This document shows, piece after piece, positions 34,392 through 44,023 of a DNA stretch of 64,000 nt. Numbering within the stretch: position 1 is the first letter of the stretch; every line of letters starts with the position of its first letter. Made by a program: the position numbers and the translations under genes. The notes below the pieces were generated by a model. The model did not search any database, was not told the DNA's origin, and saw nothing but the letters and a program-made list of their open reading frames with translations. The DNA comes from Candidatus Bathyarchaeota archaeon (GTDB lineage Archaea; Thermoproteota; Bathyarchaeia; Bathyarchaeales; Bathycorpusculaceae), in assembly GCA_025058315.1 (NCBI GenBank), contig JANXET010000006.1, positions 19,173-83,172 on the forward strand. Reading direction: 5' to 3'.

Positions 34392-36497
34392 CTATTTTTC
34401 TATGCTTATTGTTGCTCTTATATCTATCCCAAGGCATCCCTCTCCGCTTTCATACACGAATAGGGGATTAATCTCCAGCTCAGCAATGCTTCTAAACTTG
34501 ACCATCAGCTGCGATATTTTTAGGATAACATCTATCAGGGCAGGTATGTCTGATGGAGGCTCACCTCTAACGCCTCTAAGCAGAATATACGCCTTGGTTT
34601 CCTCAATCATTTCCGCTGCTTCCCTTTTGCTTAATGGCGCAAGGCGATAGGCAACGTCCTTCAGGAAATTTACGTATATGCCTCCGAGGCCAAACATTAA
34701 AAGAGGCCCAAACTGTCTATCCCTAACTGAGCCCACGATGACTTCCTTGCCGGCTGGAGCCATGCTCTGCACCAGAACACCTTTTATTTTGGCTCTAGGC
34801 ATTGCAATATGTGCCCTCCGAATAAGCGTCTCATATTTCTCTTCCGCCTCCCCTCTGCTCCTTATTCCCAGCACTACGCCTCCTATGTCTGTCTTATGCA
34901 GTATGTCCGGTGAAATGATCTTCATAACAACTGGGTACCCGATGGAGTCAGCTAAGATTCCAGCTTCATCTTTACTTCTAGCCACAGCCGCCTTGGGCAT
35001 GGATATCCCCGTAGCTTCAGCTATCCTGATACACTCATCTATGGTGAGAACCCGCCGGCCCTCAGCAATAGCTCCATCAATTATCTTTCTAATTGCAGCC
35101 TCATCCATTTCTATAGGTGTTGCAGCTTCATCAATCAGCATGTTAAGGATTAGACTATAGTCATACATGGCTCTGAACACGCGGGCAGCGATCTCTGGAA
35201 ATGCATAGTTCGGTATCATGTTCCTTTTCAGCATTTTAATTGCCGGTGAGCTTTCCTCAAGCCCCATGAAAGAGGCCAGTAGGGTTTTCTCCATTTTCTT
35301 TTGAACCTCAACTACGGCTGCAGCTACTTTTTCGCACGGCGTCATAGCTTGAGGTGTGAGAATTAGGATTACACCATCAATATTGCTGCTTTTCACGCCG
35401 GCTTCTAACGCGATTCTATAGCGGTTTTCATCAGCATCGCCAAGCACATCTACAGGGTTGTTCAGGCTTGAATGCGGAGGCATTTGCCTCCGGAGATATT
35501 CAAGCAGTTCAGGTTCAAGTAGAGGAAGTTCAAGTCCAAGTTTTTCACATGCATCCGTAGCCAATATTCCAGGTCCGCCTCCGTTGGTTACTATAAGCAC
35601 CCTTTTACCCTTTGGGATAGGTTGAGACCCGAACGCGAGGACAAAATTGAATAGATCTTCAAGAGTTTCAACCCTTATAATTCCAGCCTTTTTGAAGGCT
35701 GCCGAGACGGCGACATCGGAACCTGCCAGAGAGCCTGTGTGAGAAGATACAGCCCTAACCCCCGCGTCTGTGGTGCCGGCTTTTATCGCTATTATAGGTT
35801 TATGTCTGGCAACTCGCCTAGCTGCTTCAATAAACCTCTCTCCATTCTTAACTCCTTCAATGTATAAGGCGATAACTTTGGTTTCCGGATCCCTCCCTAA
35901 GGCTTCGATGAAATCTGCAGCTGTTAAGTCAGCCTCATTTCCCAGGCTTATAAACTTCGTGAATCCAATTTCATTCCTGACAGCCCAGTTCAATATGGCG
36001 CTTCCGATAGCGCCGCTTTGAGAGATGAAAGCTATGTTTCCCTTCGGAGGCATAAGAGGAGCAAAGGTGGCGTTCACCTTGGCTTGAACGCTTATTATGC
36101 CTAGACAGTTTGGTCCCTGCATTCTCATACCGTATTTCCTGCATTTACCGGCAATGTCCCGCTCAAGCTTCATACCCTCTACTCCTGTTTCGCCGAAGCC
36201 TGCAGTGATCACGATGATCCCTTTAACACCCTTCAAGCCGCAGTCCTCAATAACTGAAGGCACGATTCTCGCTGGAACAGTTATAACCGCCACATCCACG
36301 TTCGCAGGCACATCTCTGATGTTTCTGTAGCATTTTAAGCCGAGAATTTCCTCCGCGTTTGGATTTATCGGGTATAACTCTCCGGGGAATCCTCCTTCAA
36401 TGAGGTTTCTAAGCATGGTATACCCTACTTTGCCTGGCTCCCTGCTTGCGCCGATCACCGCTATTGATTTCGGGTTAAAGAAAACATTTAAATCCAC
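34392..36497 (-). CDS. acdA: ADP-forming acetyl/acyl-CoA synthetase, fused alpha and beta subunits
   Basis: 701 residues. The alpha part has the CoA-binding FFNPKSIAVIGASREPGKVG, GPNCLGIISVQAKVNATFAP and the phosphorylated His in SSHTGSLAGSDVAV. The beta part is an ATP-grasp fold (GYPVVMKIISPDILHKTDIG, VLVQSMAPAGKEVIVG). It converts acyl-CoA, ADP and phosphate to acid, CoA and ATP, giving substrate-level ATP from peptide or acetyl-CoA catabolism. This fits the aldehyde oxidoreductase and H2 metabolism nearby. Start GTG 36497 follows GAGGG. Confidence 0.92.
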   Translation of the reverse strand: MDLNVFFNPKSIAVIGASREPGKVGYTMLRNLIEGGFPGELYPINPNAEEILGLKCYRNIRDVPANVDVAVITVPARIVPSVIEDCGLKGVKGIIVITAGFGETGVEGMKLERDIAGKCRKYGMRMQGPNCLGIISVQAKVNATFAPLMPPKGNIAFISQSGAIGSAILNWAVRNEIGFTKFISLGNEADLTAADFIEALGRDPETKVIALYIEGVKNGERFIEAARRVARHKPIIAIKAGTTDAGVRAVSSHTGSLAGSDVAVSAAFKKAGIIRVETLEDLFNFVLAFGSQPIPKGKRVLIVTNGGGPGILATDACEKLGLELPLLEPELLEYLRRQMPPHSSLNNPVDVLGDADENRYRIALEAGVKSSNIDGVILILTPQAMTPCEKVAAAVVEVQKKMEKTLLASFMGLEESSPAIKMLKRNMIPNYAFPEIAARVFRAMYDYSLILNMLIDEAATPIEMDEAAIRKIIDGAIAEGRRVLTIDECIRIAEATGISMPKAAVARSKDEAGILADSIGYPVVMKIISPDILHKTDIGGVVLGIRSRGEAEEKYETLIRRAHIAMPRAKIKGVLVQSMAPAGKEVIVGSVRDRQFGPLLMFGLGGIYVNFLKDVAYRLAPLSKREAAEMIEETKAYILLRGVRGEPPSDIPALIDVILKISQLMVKFRSIAELEINPLFVYESGEGCLGIDIRATISIEK

Positions 36498-36662
36498 AAA
36501 GAACCCTCAGCAACTTTCACGGGTTTTTGCTACTGTTAAAATGGTTAGATATATACTTACCTATGTGCATGTTTATCTTCAGTCAAAGTAGCTTTCACAT
36601 AAGCGTCAGCTGAGCATGGGAAAAGTTTATTTTGCTGGTTAAGGAATCTTTGGAAGCCGTAG

Positions 36663-36702
36663 GCGGAGCGAATCCGCTGGGATGTAACCCTATAAAAGGG
36701 TT
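36663..36702 (+). promoter_or_regulatory. Leader of the L15e operon: two small hairpins and TATA-like element
   Basis: GCGGA (36663-36667) pairs with TCCGC (36673-36677), and AACCC (36686-36690) with GGGTT (36698-36702). The second loop contains TATAAAA, which could itself be the TATA box about 40 bases before GTG 36733, leaving a short leader with AGAGGAGGTGA. Either a promoter or a structured leader is possible. Confidence 0.35.
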
Positions 36703-36732
36703 GAACCGCAAACAAGAGGAGGTGAATTGTAA

Positions 36733-37302
36733 GTGGCCTACAAGTATATTGCCGAAGCTTGGAAGAAGCCTGACGATTCCTACGTAGGCGAGATTATGCC
36801 TAAGAGGCTTGTGGAATGGCGTAGGGAACAAGCTGTCACCCGTATAGAAAAACCAACCCGACTTGACAGGGCTAGGAAGCTTGGATATAAGGCTAAGCAG
36901 GGATTCATTGTGGTTCGCGTTCGCGTTAGACGCGGAGGATTAAGGAAGAAGCGGCCTAACTCCGGAAGAAGACCGAAAAGGATGGGTGTACTGAAATACA
37001 AACCTGCTAAAAGCCTGAGACTAATTGCTGAAGAGAGGGCTGCAAGAAAATATCCAAACATGCAGGTTCTAAACTCCTACTGGGTAGGTGAGGATGGACG
37101 GTACAAATGGTTCGAGGTTATACTGGTGGATCCGAATCACCCGGCGATAAAGGCTGACGAGGACATAAACTGGATATGCCAAAAACAGCATAAGGGAAGA
37201 GTCTTCAGAGGATTAACAAGCGCTGGCAAAAAGGTTAGGGGCTTAAGGCATAAGGGACGGGGAGCTGAAAAGGCTAGGCCCAGCAGGAAAGCTGCTAGAT
37301 AG
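36733..37302 (+). CDS. rpl15e: 50S ribosomal protein L15e
   Basis: 189 residues, basic. [40 protein letters not shown] and [20 protein letters not shown] are L15e signatures shared by archaea and eukaryotes. Start GTG 36733 follows a strong GAGGAGGTGA. It begins an operon of five translation and RNA-processing genes running to 39111. Confidence 0.96.
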   Translation: MAYKYIAEAWKKPDDSYVGEIMPKRLVEWRREQAVTRIEKPTRLDRARKLGYKAKQGFIVVRVRVRRGGLRKKRPNSGRRPKRMGVLKYKPAKSLRLIAEERAARKYPNMQVLNSYWVGEDGRYKWFEVILVDPNHPAIKADEDINWICQKQHKGRVFRGLTSAGKKVRGLRHKGRGAEKARPSRKAAR

Positions 37303-37313
37303 GGGTAGCCCAT

Positions 37314-37574
37314 ATGGAGCCAATCAGGCCCATGGTCATCGGGAAAGGCGGTAAAAAGCGGGCTGGAAGAGGCTTCAGCATAGGGGAACTTAAAAAGGTA
37401 AACTTCGACTTGAAAAAGGCTCTGAGAATGGGAATCCCTGTTGATGCGCGGCGAAGAACAGTTCACGAGGAGAACGTGGAAGCACTTAAATCCATCCTGA
37501 AAGGTGTCCCGCCGAAGGAGACCGGGCAGAAGCCTGTAGAGGGGAAAAAGACTAAAAGCGGAAAAGAGCAATAG
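37314..37574 (+). CDS. rpl13e: 50S ribosomal protein L13e
   Basis: 86 residues. KRAGRGFSIGELKKVNFDLK and MGIPVDARRRTVHEENVEAL match the archaeal L13e core, followed by a lysine-rich tail. L13e is found in eukaryotes and in Thermoproteota-side archaea but is missing from most Euryarchaeota, so it helps place the organism. It follows L15e by 11 bases. Confidence 0.9.
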   Translation: MEPIRPMVIGKGGKKRAGRGFSIGELKKVNFDLKKALRMGIPVDARRRTVHEENVEALKSILKGVPPKETGQKPVEGKKTKSGKEQ

Positions 37575-37592
37575 CAAATTGATGATGCTGTT

Positions 37593-38039
37593 TTGCAGTC
37601 TAAGAATGTTGTAGCCTACATAGAAATCCGCGCGTTCGCCCACGCTACTGAAGAAGAGGACAAAGTTTTAGCTGCAATGCGGAACATTCTGCCTCAGCGC
37701 CTGTCAGAAGAGGTGTCCATTAAAAAATCCAGCCTAACGGGGCATCATGGAAACCCGATAACCTGCCTAGAAGCCAAGATCAAAGATAGAAACATGGTTA
37801 AAGCCGTTTTGGAGAATTTAGCTTCAAAGCTGAGGATCATGGATAAAGAGCTTTTAGGCGGCATGATCGAGCAGCATATAGATGGGGGAACCCTGTACCT
37901 GAGGCTTGACAAGCAGTCCGCATACTTGGGCGAATATAAGCTCTGCACCGCAGACCCTATTCATCTCCGTGTGCACTTCAGAAAATCCCGTCCCAAGGAG
38001 ATAGCTGATGCCTGTAGAGGCTTCGGGTTAATTCCATGA
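37593..38039 (+). CDS. RNA-binding protein of COG1325 (predicted exosome-associated)
   Basis: 148 residues. AYIEIRAFAHATEEEDKVLA, SSLTGHHGNPITCLEAKI and LHLRVHFRKSRPKEIADACR match the archaeal COG1325 family, often encoded with exosome and RNase P subunits and predicted to bind RNA. The apparent start is TTG 37593; no in-frame ATG exists nearby. It overlaps the Rpp30 gene by four bases. Confidence 0.82.
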   Translation: MQSKNVVAYIEIRAFAHATEEEDKVLAAMRNILPQRLSEEVSIKKSSLTGHHGNPITCLEAKIKDRNMVKAVLENLASKLRIMDKELLGGMIEQHIDGGTLYLRLDKQSAYLGEYKLCTADPIHLRVHFRKSRPKEIADACRGFGLIP

Positions 38040-38770
38040 AAAGAGTCTTCGCAGATTTACATTTAAAACCTAACCTGGCCAATCTGGAACAAGCAGTACA
38101 GGTAATAAAGAAAGCTTCGGAGCTTGGTTACCGCCTTATTTCCATACCTGTAGACAGGAGCATGCGCGGAGATCAGCTTGCAAGAATCAATGCTGTATCA
38201 AGGGAGTTTGGACTTGACTTCGCCGCCCGCCTGGATCTGAAGCCTAAATCTCCAGGAGAGCTGCTTCGCCTCTTGAGAAAATTCAGAAGAAGCTTTGAAG
38301 TTTTAGCTGTAATCTGCGATTCAAAGGCTGTTGCACGGCAAGCTGCCAAGGACAGAAGGGTGGATGTTCTAAACTTCCCGCCGGATCCTAGGAGAAGATT
38401 CTTCGACAAGGCTGAAGCTGAACTTGCATCTCAAAATCTTGCATCTCTAGAAATAGACATTGAACCCATCATAAGGCTTGAAGGCCCTGCCAGAATGAGG
38501 CTTCTAGCCGCGCTGCGGAAAGAAGCATCCACCGCGTTAAGCTTCCACGTGCCTATCGTAATCTCAAGCGGGGCCACTGAAGCGTTATATCTGCGGAAAC
38601 CCCTGGATGCAGCTGCATTAGCAATGCTGTTCGACATGGATAAGACTCTGGCTCTTGATGCCCTTTCAAGAGTTCCCGTGGAAATTGTTAAAAGGAATAG
38701 GGCTAAGCTCAGCCCAGACTTCATAGCGCCGGGAATACGCCTAATAAAAAGTGGGAAGGACTGTCCATGA
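38036..38770 (+). CDS. rnp3: RNase P protein component 3 (Rpp30)
   Basis: 244 residues, TIM-barrel PHP-like fold. Typical features: VFADLHLKPNLANLEQAVQV, LGYRLISIPVDRSM, DVLNFPPDPRRRFFDKAEAE, LEIDIEPII and VPIVISSGATEALYLRKPLD. Rpp30 supports RNase P RNA in tRNA 5' processing and partners with Pop5, whose gene follows with a four-base overlap. Confidence 0.92.
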   Translation: MKRVFADLHLKPNLANLEQAVQVIKKASELGYRLISIPVDRSMRGDQLARINAVSREFGLDFAARLDLKPKSPGELLRLLRKFRRSFEVLAVICDSKAVARQAAKDRRVDVLNFPPDPRRRFFDKAEAELASQNLASLEIDIEPIIRLEGPARMRLLAALRKEASTALSFHVPIVISSGATEALYLRKPLDAAALAMLFDMDKTLALDALSRVPVEIVKRNRAKLSPDFIAPGIRLIKSGKDCP

Positions 38771-39111
38771 GGGAGAAACGCCGCTACCTAGCCATAAAGG
38801 TTGATTCAGACGAAAGTCCAAGTCAAAGAGAAGTCATGGATGCCCTCTGGGGATCCCTTATAAAACTTTTCGGGGAATATGGCGCAAGTAGGACGGGATT
38901 AGCCCTTATAAACTATGATTCAGAGAGCAGAATCGGCATTATACGCGCAGTCCACACGGAGGTTGAAAAGATCAGGGCAGCTGCAGCCGCAACAACAAAG
39001 GTCGGTGCTGCCGCTGCATCCATACACGTGATATGCGTCTCCGGCACTTTAAGGGCTCTACGTGAGAAGATTGTTAAGGCCTCGAAATCCCTTTTAAGCA
39101 TGAGCGCATAG
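38767..39111 (+). CDS. rnp2: RNase P protein component 2 (Pop5/Rpp14)
   Basis: 114 residues. YLAIKVDSDESPSQREVMDA, WGSLIKLFGEYGASRTGLAL, NYDSESRIGIIRAVHTEVEK and IHVICVSGTLRALREKI show the Pop5 fold. It forms a heterotetramer with Rpp30 to stabilise the RNase P catalytic core. Last gene of the L15e operon. No RNase P RNA is recognisable in the 1 kb that follows. Confidence 0.9.
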   Translation: MREKRRYLAIKVDSDESPSQREVMDALWGSLIKLFGEYGASRTGLALINYDSESRIGIIRAVHTEVEKIRAAAAATTKVGAAAASIHVICVSGTLRALREKIVKASKSLLSMSA

Positions 39112-40100
39112 TTTTGATGGGGGATGAAGACGCCGTCCCAGACTGAAAAACCAGATGTGGACTTATGACGGGCAGACCCCGAAAACCAGATTTCCCGCAG
39201 AAGATCCAAGTACCTTTCTATTCTCAATCCAGGTGCGCTTTCCCGCTGGTGCCCCGGCGGTTGCGGTTTATGTAGCATCTTACGGTTTATGTACATGATA
39301 TGTAAGCTGCTAGGCAAAGCGTGAGTTGAATGGAACCCCATCACATCTTCTTTTTTCCTTTAAATTTCTAGAAGAGCAATGGAAAGATCTGCCTGTTTGA
39401 TGGGTACATTTCGTCGACCGTTGTACGGTGCCTTTTTATCATGTTGATGAGTTGTTTTTACGTGCTTTCAAATTTGATATTTGCGTCTGAACGCATCGTT
39501 ATCCATAGGCTTGGATTTTTAAGGCGGCGCTTTATCCCTTTTACCAAGATTTTCGCGTGGAGAAGCTCCATACGTTTTCAGGCTGAAATAGTAATCAGTT
39601 AACCTGAATTTTTAAGTATTTTTAAATCCCTTTTTATAAAATCCACCACTGGAACTTTTCCGCCAACTGTTTACGTCTCTAATATAAAGCGTCTCTCACA
39701 CTTTCCACGAGTGTGCATCCACAGCTAACACAAAGCTGCAAACGTTGAGCTTTATGTTGCCGTCATTATAAATCGGCTGTTAAGCATCTAAGCTCTTACA
39801 ATGAATTTAGTGGCTGAACCAATGTTTAACATCGCATCCTAAGCTGGATGCTTAACCATAGACACCGTCAATTAAAAAGACGTTACAATAGAAGATGTTG
39901 GAATACTTAAGCAGTCACTTAAAAGTTGCTGAAGCTAACCTTTTTATTTTAAAACTAACTTGCCGCTCTCTCAAAGATACGGTTGAAAATGATGAATAAA
40001 TTTCCAATTGCCACACGTTTAGTCCACTTTAACCTACATTTTAGCCTAAAAAGATCCATTCTATCATAAATTTAATATACCGCTCTTGGGGATTAACTTT
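39112..40100. other. Gene-poor intergenic region
   Basis: About 990 bases without a credible gene. The first 200 bases are G+C-rich and contain two copies of GAAAACCAGAT-like sequence (around 39147 and 39180) that could belong to a structured RNA, but I could not match SRP or RNase P RNA. The remainder is A+T-rich. Confidence 0.5.
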
Positions 40101-40108
40101 CGTCAAGG

Positions 40109-40202
40109 TTTGGGGGAGCTGGGCGGTGACCCGGCTGAGAGGACGGCTAAGCGCCGTCGACCCCTAGAACCTGATCCGGGTAATGCCGGCGGAGGGAAAA
40201 TG
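40109..40202 (+). promoter_or_regulatory. TPP riboswitch (THI element)
   Basis: The conserved thiamin pyrophosphate aptamer is directly readable: GGGGGAGC, then the pyrimidine-sensing GGCTGAGAGGACG, a small stem GGCTAAGCGCC, CGACCCCTAGAACCTGATCC, GGGTAATGCCGGCGGAGGGA. It lies 70 bases upstream of thiC. Between it and the TTG start are GGAGGAG and a run of seven T, so either ribosome access or a U-tract termination event could be controlled. Very few archaea are known to carry riboswitches of this class. Confidence 0.93.
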
Positions 40203-40273
40203 GAATGAATCGGGTTGCCTTCAAACCTTTTTAACAGAAATAATGACCTAATTCCAGTTTTGGAGGAGTTTTT

Positions 40274-41575
40274 TTGGCTACGCAGGTGGAAGCAGCTAAG
40301 AGAGGGCAAATAACTGAGGAAATGAAAACAGTTGCTAAGTGTGAGGATGAATCCCCCCAAGCCATTTGTCAACGCATAGCAGAGGGCACTGTAATAATAA
40401 CCCGCAACATCAAACGGGACAATGTTCATCCGGTTGGTGTCGGAAAAGGACTTCGTACGAAGGTTAACGCTAATATTGGTACAAGCCCAGACCTATGCGA
40501 CCTAAAATTGGAGATTGCAAAGGCTGAGGTTGCAGTAAGATATGGTGCAGATACTATTATGGATTTGAGTACTGCTGGCAACTTGGATGAGATAAGAAAA
40601 GCTATAATTGCGGCTGTAAACGTGCCAATAGGAACAGTGCCAATTTATCAGGCAGCAGTAGAGGCTGCGAAAAAGAAGGGAGCGATAATCCATATGACAG
40701 AAGATGACATGTTCAAAACCATAGAAAAACACGCCATGGACGGCGTTGACTTCATGACAGTACACTGCGGCGTTACACATCAAATTATCAAAAAACTGGC
40801 AAAACATCCTAGGCTCATGGGGGTTGTAAGCCGTGGCGGAGCATTTCTAGCCGCATGGATGCTTCACCACAACAGAGAAAACCCCTTATACGCCAACTAC
40901 GACTACCTGCTGGAGTTAGCCAAAAAATACGATTTCGTCATAAGCCTAGGAGACGGCTTAAGGCCCGGCTGCATATTCGACTCCACAGACTGGGCGCAGA
41001 TTCAAGAACTGTTTAACATTGGAGAACTTGTTAAAAGAGCAAGAGCTGCAAACGTGCAGGTCATGGTAGAGGGCCCAGGTCATCTGCCGTTAAATGATGT
41101 GGCTGTGAATGTCCAGCTTGAAAAGTCCATATGTGGAGGCGCCCCATTATATGTGCTTGGCCCGGTCGTCACCGAGATAGCGCCAGGATACGACCATATT
41201 GTCGGGGCCATAGGCGGAGCATTGGCTGGCTTGGCTGGCGCCGACTTCCTGTGTTATTTGACACCAGCGGAGCATTTAGGATTGCCAAGCTTAGAGGACG
41301 TTAAAGAGGGTGTAATTGCTACAAAAATTGCTGCGCATGCCGCGGACATTGCGAAGCTTGGGCGCAAAGCTGCTATGCGGGATTTGGCCATGGTTAAGGC
41401 CAGGGCAAACCTCAACTGGAAGGGACAGTTTGAAAACGCCATAGACCCGGAAAAAGCAAAAAAGTTTCATGAACGCATAAAGTCTAAAAGCCTTGAAGCG
41501 TGCTCCATGTGTTCAGAATATTGTGCCATAAAAAATTTTGAGATGGCTTTGGAGGAAGCGGGACAATGTTTATGA
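40274..41575 (+). CDS. thiC: Phosphomethylpyrimidine synthase (ThiC)
   Basis: 433 residues. ThiC converts AIR to HMP-phosphate using radical SAM chemistry. KVNANIGTSPDLCDLKLEI, DTIMDLSTAGNLDEI, VPIGTVPIYQAAVEAA and VEGPGHLPLNDVAVNVQLEK are diagnostic; the C-terminal CSMCSEYCAIK gives the CxxCxxxxC cluster. Start is TTG 40274 after GGAGGAG. Its substrate AIR comes from the purine pathway, part of which (purE, purC, purP) is also in this window. Confidence 0.95.
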   Translation: MATQVEAAKRGQITEEMKTVAKCEDESPQAICQRIAEGTVIITRNIKRDNVHPVGVGKGLRTKVNANIGTSPDLCDLKLEIAKAEVAVRYGADTIMDLSTAGNLDEIRKAIIAAVNVPIGTVPIYQAAVEAAKKKGAIIHMTEDDMFKTIEKHAMDGVDFMTVHCGVTHQIIKKLAKHPRLMGVVSRGGAFLAAWMLHHNRENPLYANYDYLLELAKKYDFVISLGDGLRPGCIFDSTDWAQIQELFNIGELVKRARAANVQVMVEGPGHLPLNDVAVNVQLEKSICGGAPLYVLGPVVTEIAPGYDHIVGAIGGALAGLAGADFLCYLTPAEHLGLPSLEDVKEGVIATKIAAHAADIAKLGRKAAMRDLAMVKARANLNWKGQFENAIDPEKAKKFHERIKSKSLEACSMCSEYCAIKNFEMALEEAGQCL

Positions 41576-42933
41576 AAAGCAGAATTCCCGTGGCAATAAC
41601 GATTGCAGGAAGCGACTCCGGCGGTGGAGCCGGGATTCAGGCGGACCTGAAAACTTTTGCAGCTTTAGGTGTTCATGGAACAGTCGCCGTCACCTCTGTC
41701 ACGGCTCAAAACACTTATTCGGTTAAAGCCGTTCAAGACTTGAAGCAGGAAATTGTCTGCGAGCAGATTAGAGCTGTAGCCGAGGATTTCGGAATCGACG
41801 CTGGAAAAACAGGCATGCTTCACACGGATGAAATTGTAAAAGCCACCGCTTCAGAAGTTTCTAAATACAATTTTCCACTAGTTGTGGACCCGGTGATGGT
41901 GGCTAAGTCTGGCGCGCCCCTGTTAAAGCCTGAAGCCGTAAAAGCCCTGAAAGAACATCTGCTTCCCTTAGCAACAGTTGTTACTCCTAACAAGTTCGAG
42001 GCAGAGAGGCTTTCAGGCTTGGAGATAAAAAGCCTAAGGGATGCTGAAACTGCTGCCAAGGAAATCTCCAAGATGGGGCCTGAGGCTGTTGTTGTTAAGG
42101 GTGGACACATTAGTGGCGTTGACGTAACAGACATTCTATATTATGAGGGAAGATTTTGGCAGTTCACCTCGCCTAGACTGGACGCAAAAACTACACATGG
42201 AACTGGATGTAGCTTCTCAGCAGCCATAGCCGCTGAGCTTGCCAAGAAATTAGGTGTACCAGAGGCTGTTAAAAAAGCCAAAAACTTCGTCGCTTTAAGT
42301 ATAAAGTTTGGCCTAAATATTGGGAAGGGTCCTGGCCCAGTTAATCCTATGGCTTATCTTTATCGTGAAGCTTCAAGGTATGAGGTTCTGCTTATTCTGG
42401 AAGAAGCCAAAAACCTTTTAGAGGGACGCCCAGAAGTTGCGGAGCTTATCCCGGAAGTGGGCATGAACATAGCCATGGCTGTTAGGTATGCTGAAAACGT
42501 TGATGATGTTGCCGCTATAGATGGGAGAATAATCAAAACATTGAGTGGTGCTAGGGCTGTTGGTAACCCAAAATTCGGATGTTCCCGCCATCTAGCCAAG
42601 TATTTGGTTGAAATTGTTAGGCATAATGAGGATAAGAGAGCAGCAATAAACCTGAAGTTTTCAGAGGAAATCCTTAAAATCTTGGAGAAACGTGGTTTAA
42701 CAATCTCCTTCTATGACCGCGCAAAAGAGCCGGAAGAAATCAAAAGGGTTGAGGGCATGAGCATATCTTGGGGCGTGAAAGAAGCCATAAAAAGTGTTGG
42801 AAAGGTGCCGGACGTGATTTATCATAGGGGCGATTTGGGCAAGGAGCCCATGATAATTGTTTTTGGAAAGGACGCTGTTTCCTTGGCTAAACTAGTTGTA
42901 GAAATTGCTGTGGAGAAGAAGGGCAATTTGTAG
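41566..42933 (+). CDS. thiDN: HMP/HMP-P kinase fused to ThiN-type thiamin-phosphate synthase
   Basis: 455 residues. The N-terminal kinase (about 1-260) has TIAGSDSGGGAGIQADLKTF, VVDPVMVAKSGAPLL and TTHGTGCSFSAAIAAEL. The C-terminal ThiN domain (about 270-455) has LIPEVGMNIAMAVRYAENVD and GNPKFGCSRHLAKYLVEIVR, the archaeal replacement for ThiE. Together they phosphorylate HMP-P and join it to thiazole phosphate. It overlaps thiC by ten bases, so it is under the same riboswitch. Confidence 0.93.
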   Translation: MFMKSRIPVAITIAGSDSGGGAGIQADLKTFAALGVHGTVAVTSVTAQNTYSVKAVQDLKQEIVCEQIRAVAEDFGIDAGKTGMLHTDEIVKATASEVSKYNFPLVVDPVMVAKSGAPLLKPEAVKALKEHLLPLATVVTPNKFEAERLSGLEIKSLRDAETAAKEISKMGPEAVVVKGGHISGVDVTDILYYEGRFWQFTSPRLDAKTTHGTGCSFSAAIAAELAKKLGVPEAVKKAKNFVALSIKFGLNIGKGPGPVNPMAYLYREASRYEVLLILEEAKNLLEGRPEVAELIPEVGMNIAMAVRYAENVDDVAAIDGRIIKTLSGARAVGNPKFGCSRHLAKYLVEIVRHNEDKRAAINLKFSEEILKILEKRGLTISFYDRAKEPEEIKRVEGMSISWGVKEAIKSVGKVPDVIYHRGDLGKEPMIIVFGKDAVSLAKLVVEIAVEKKGNL

Positions 42934-43129
42934 GTTGTATTTGGCTTTTAAGCCAATTTCTGCTCATTTCCACAGTCGCTCTTCAGAGCAAAAAACGTAG
43001 AGCTTATTTACACAGCAGTTTTCCGTTAGGATTTCCCCACAGATGTGACATCGCATATTTGGCTACTAGAGAGGAAAAGAGTTTTAAGCGGTATGAATCT
43101 TTCCCTAAAGGCTGGAGGCAGAATGAACA

Positions 43130-43927
43130 ATGGCTGAAAAGATTAGGGAAGTTGAGGAGGAAGTTATAACAAGGGCGATAATTCGGAAAGCCATGGAAGA
43201 CTGGATAAGCCTGGCCGAAACAGACGTTGTCGTCGTGGGGGCTGGGCCTTCGGGTTTGACTGCAGCTAGATACTTGGCTAAGGCTGGGCTAAAAACCGTT
43301 GTTTTTGAGAGGAAGCTTTCCTTCGGCGGCGGAATAGGCGGCGGTGGCATGCAGTTCCATAAAATTGTTGTGCAATCGCCAGCGGACAAGATTCTTAGGG
43401 ATGTGGGCTGCAAGCTTGAACCTTTAGAGAATGGGCTTTTCATTGTTGATGCGGCTGATTTGATGGCGAAGCTGGCTTGCGGAGCCATCGACGCTGGGGC
43501 AAAAATAATTTTAGGTGTAACCGTTGAAGACTTAATATATCGCGACTCGCCCACAAGGATTGTCGGCGTTGTTGTTCAGTGGACATCCGTTATCATGGCA
43601 GGCATCCACGTTGACCCATTGGCTGTTAAGGCTAAGGCTGTTATCGACTGCACCGGCCATGATGCGGAGGTTATCGCAGTGGCCTCTAGAAAAATTCCAG
43701 AGCTGGCAATAACCATTCGAGGCGAAAAGTCCATGTGGTCATCCCTCGCCGAAGAGCTAACGCTCAAGAACACAAGGGAGATTTGTCCGGGACTTTTTGC
43801 CGCTGGCATGGCTGTAGCCGCCATAGACCAAGCGCCACGTATGGGGCCAATATTCGGCGGCATGCTTCTCAGCGGCGCAAAAATCGCGCAGCTGGTTACA
43901 GAGAAGCTAAAAGGTAAGGGCGCCTAA
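43130..43927 (+). CDS. thi4: Thiamin thiazole synthase (Thi4), sulfide-dependent type
   Basis: 265 residues. [20 protein letters not shown] and [17 protein letters not shown] bind the dinucleotide, and [19 protein letters not shown] closes the family. In yeast THI4 a cysteine donates the sulfur suicidally; archaeal catalytic homologues have His there. The segment [13 protein letters not shown] has His, so this should use free sulfide catalytically. It makes the thiazole half that ThiDN uses. It lies 196 bases beyond thiDN with its own GGAGG. Confidence 0.92.
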   Translation: MAEKIREVEEEVITRAIIRKAMEDWISLAETDVVVVGAGPSGLTAARYLAKAGLKTVVFERKLSFGGGIGGGGMQFHKIVVQSPADKILRDVGCKLEPLENGLFIVDAADLMAKLACGAIDAGAKIILGVTVEDLIYRDSPTRIVGVVVQWTSVIMAGIHVDPLAVKAKAVIDCTGHDAEVIAVASRKIPELAITIRGEKSMWSSLAEELTLKNTREICPGLFAAGMAVAAIDQAPRMGPIFGGMLLSGAKIAQLVTEKLKGKGA

Positions 43928-44023
43928 TGATGTATAGATGCGTGGACAAAGAAAACGCCGGAGGATAATTGGGAGCTGAGTTCAAGTGTCTAACTGAAAG
44001 CCAAACATGTTAAAGGTATGCTC

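Noticed and set aside
39112..39260. Possible RNase P RNA, SRP RNA or C/D RNA after pop5
   Set aside because: The conserved cores of RNase P and SRP RNA are absent, and the C-like box (GGATGAA) deviates from consensus.
43105..43554. Minus-strand frame across thi4
   Set aside because: Low-complexity Ser/Thr/Pro-rich translation opposite a clear Thi4 coding region; a shadow frame.
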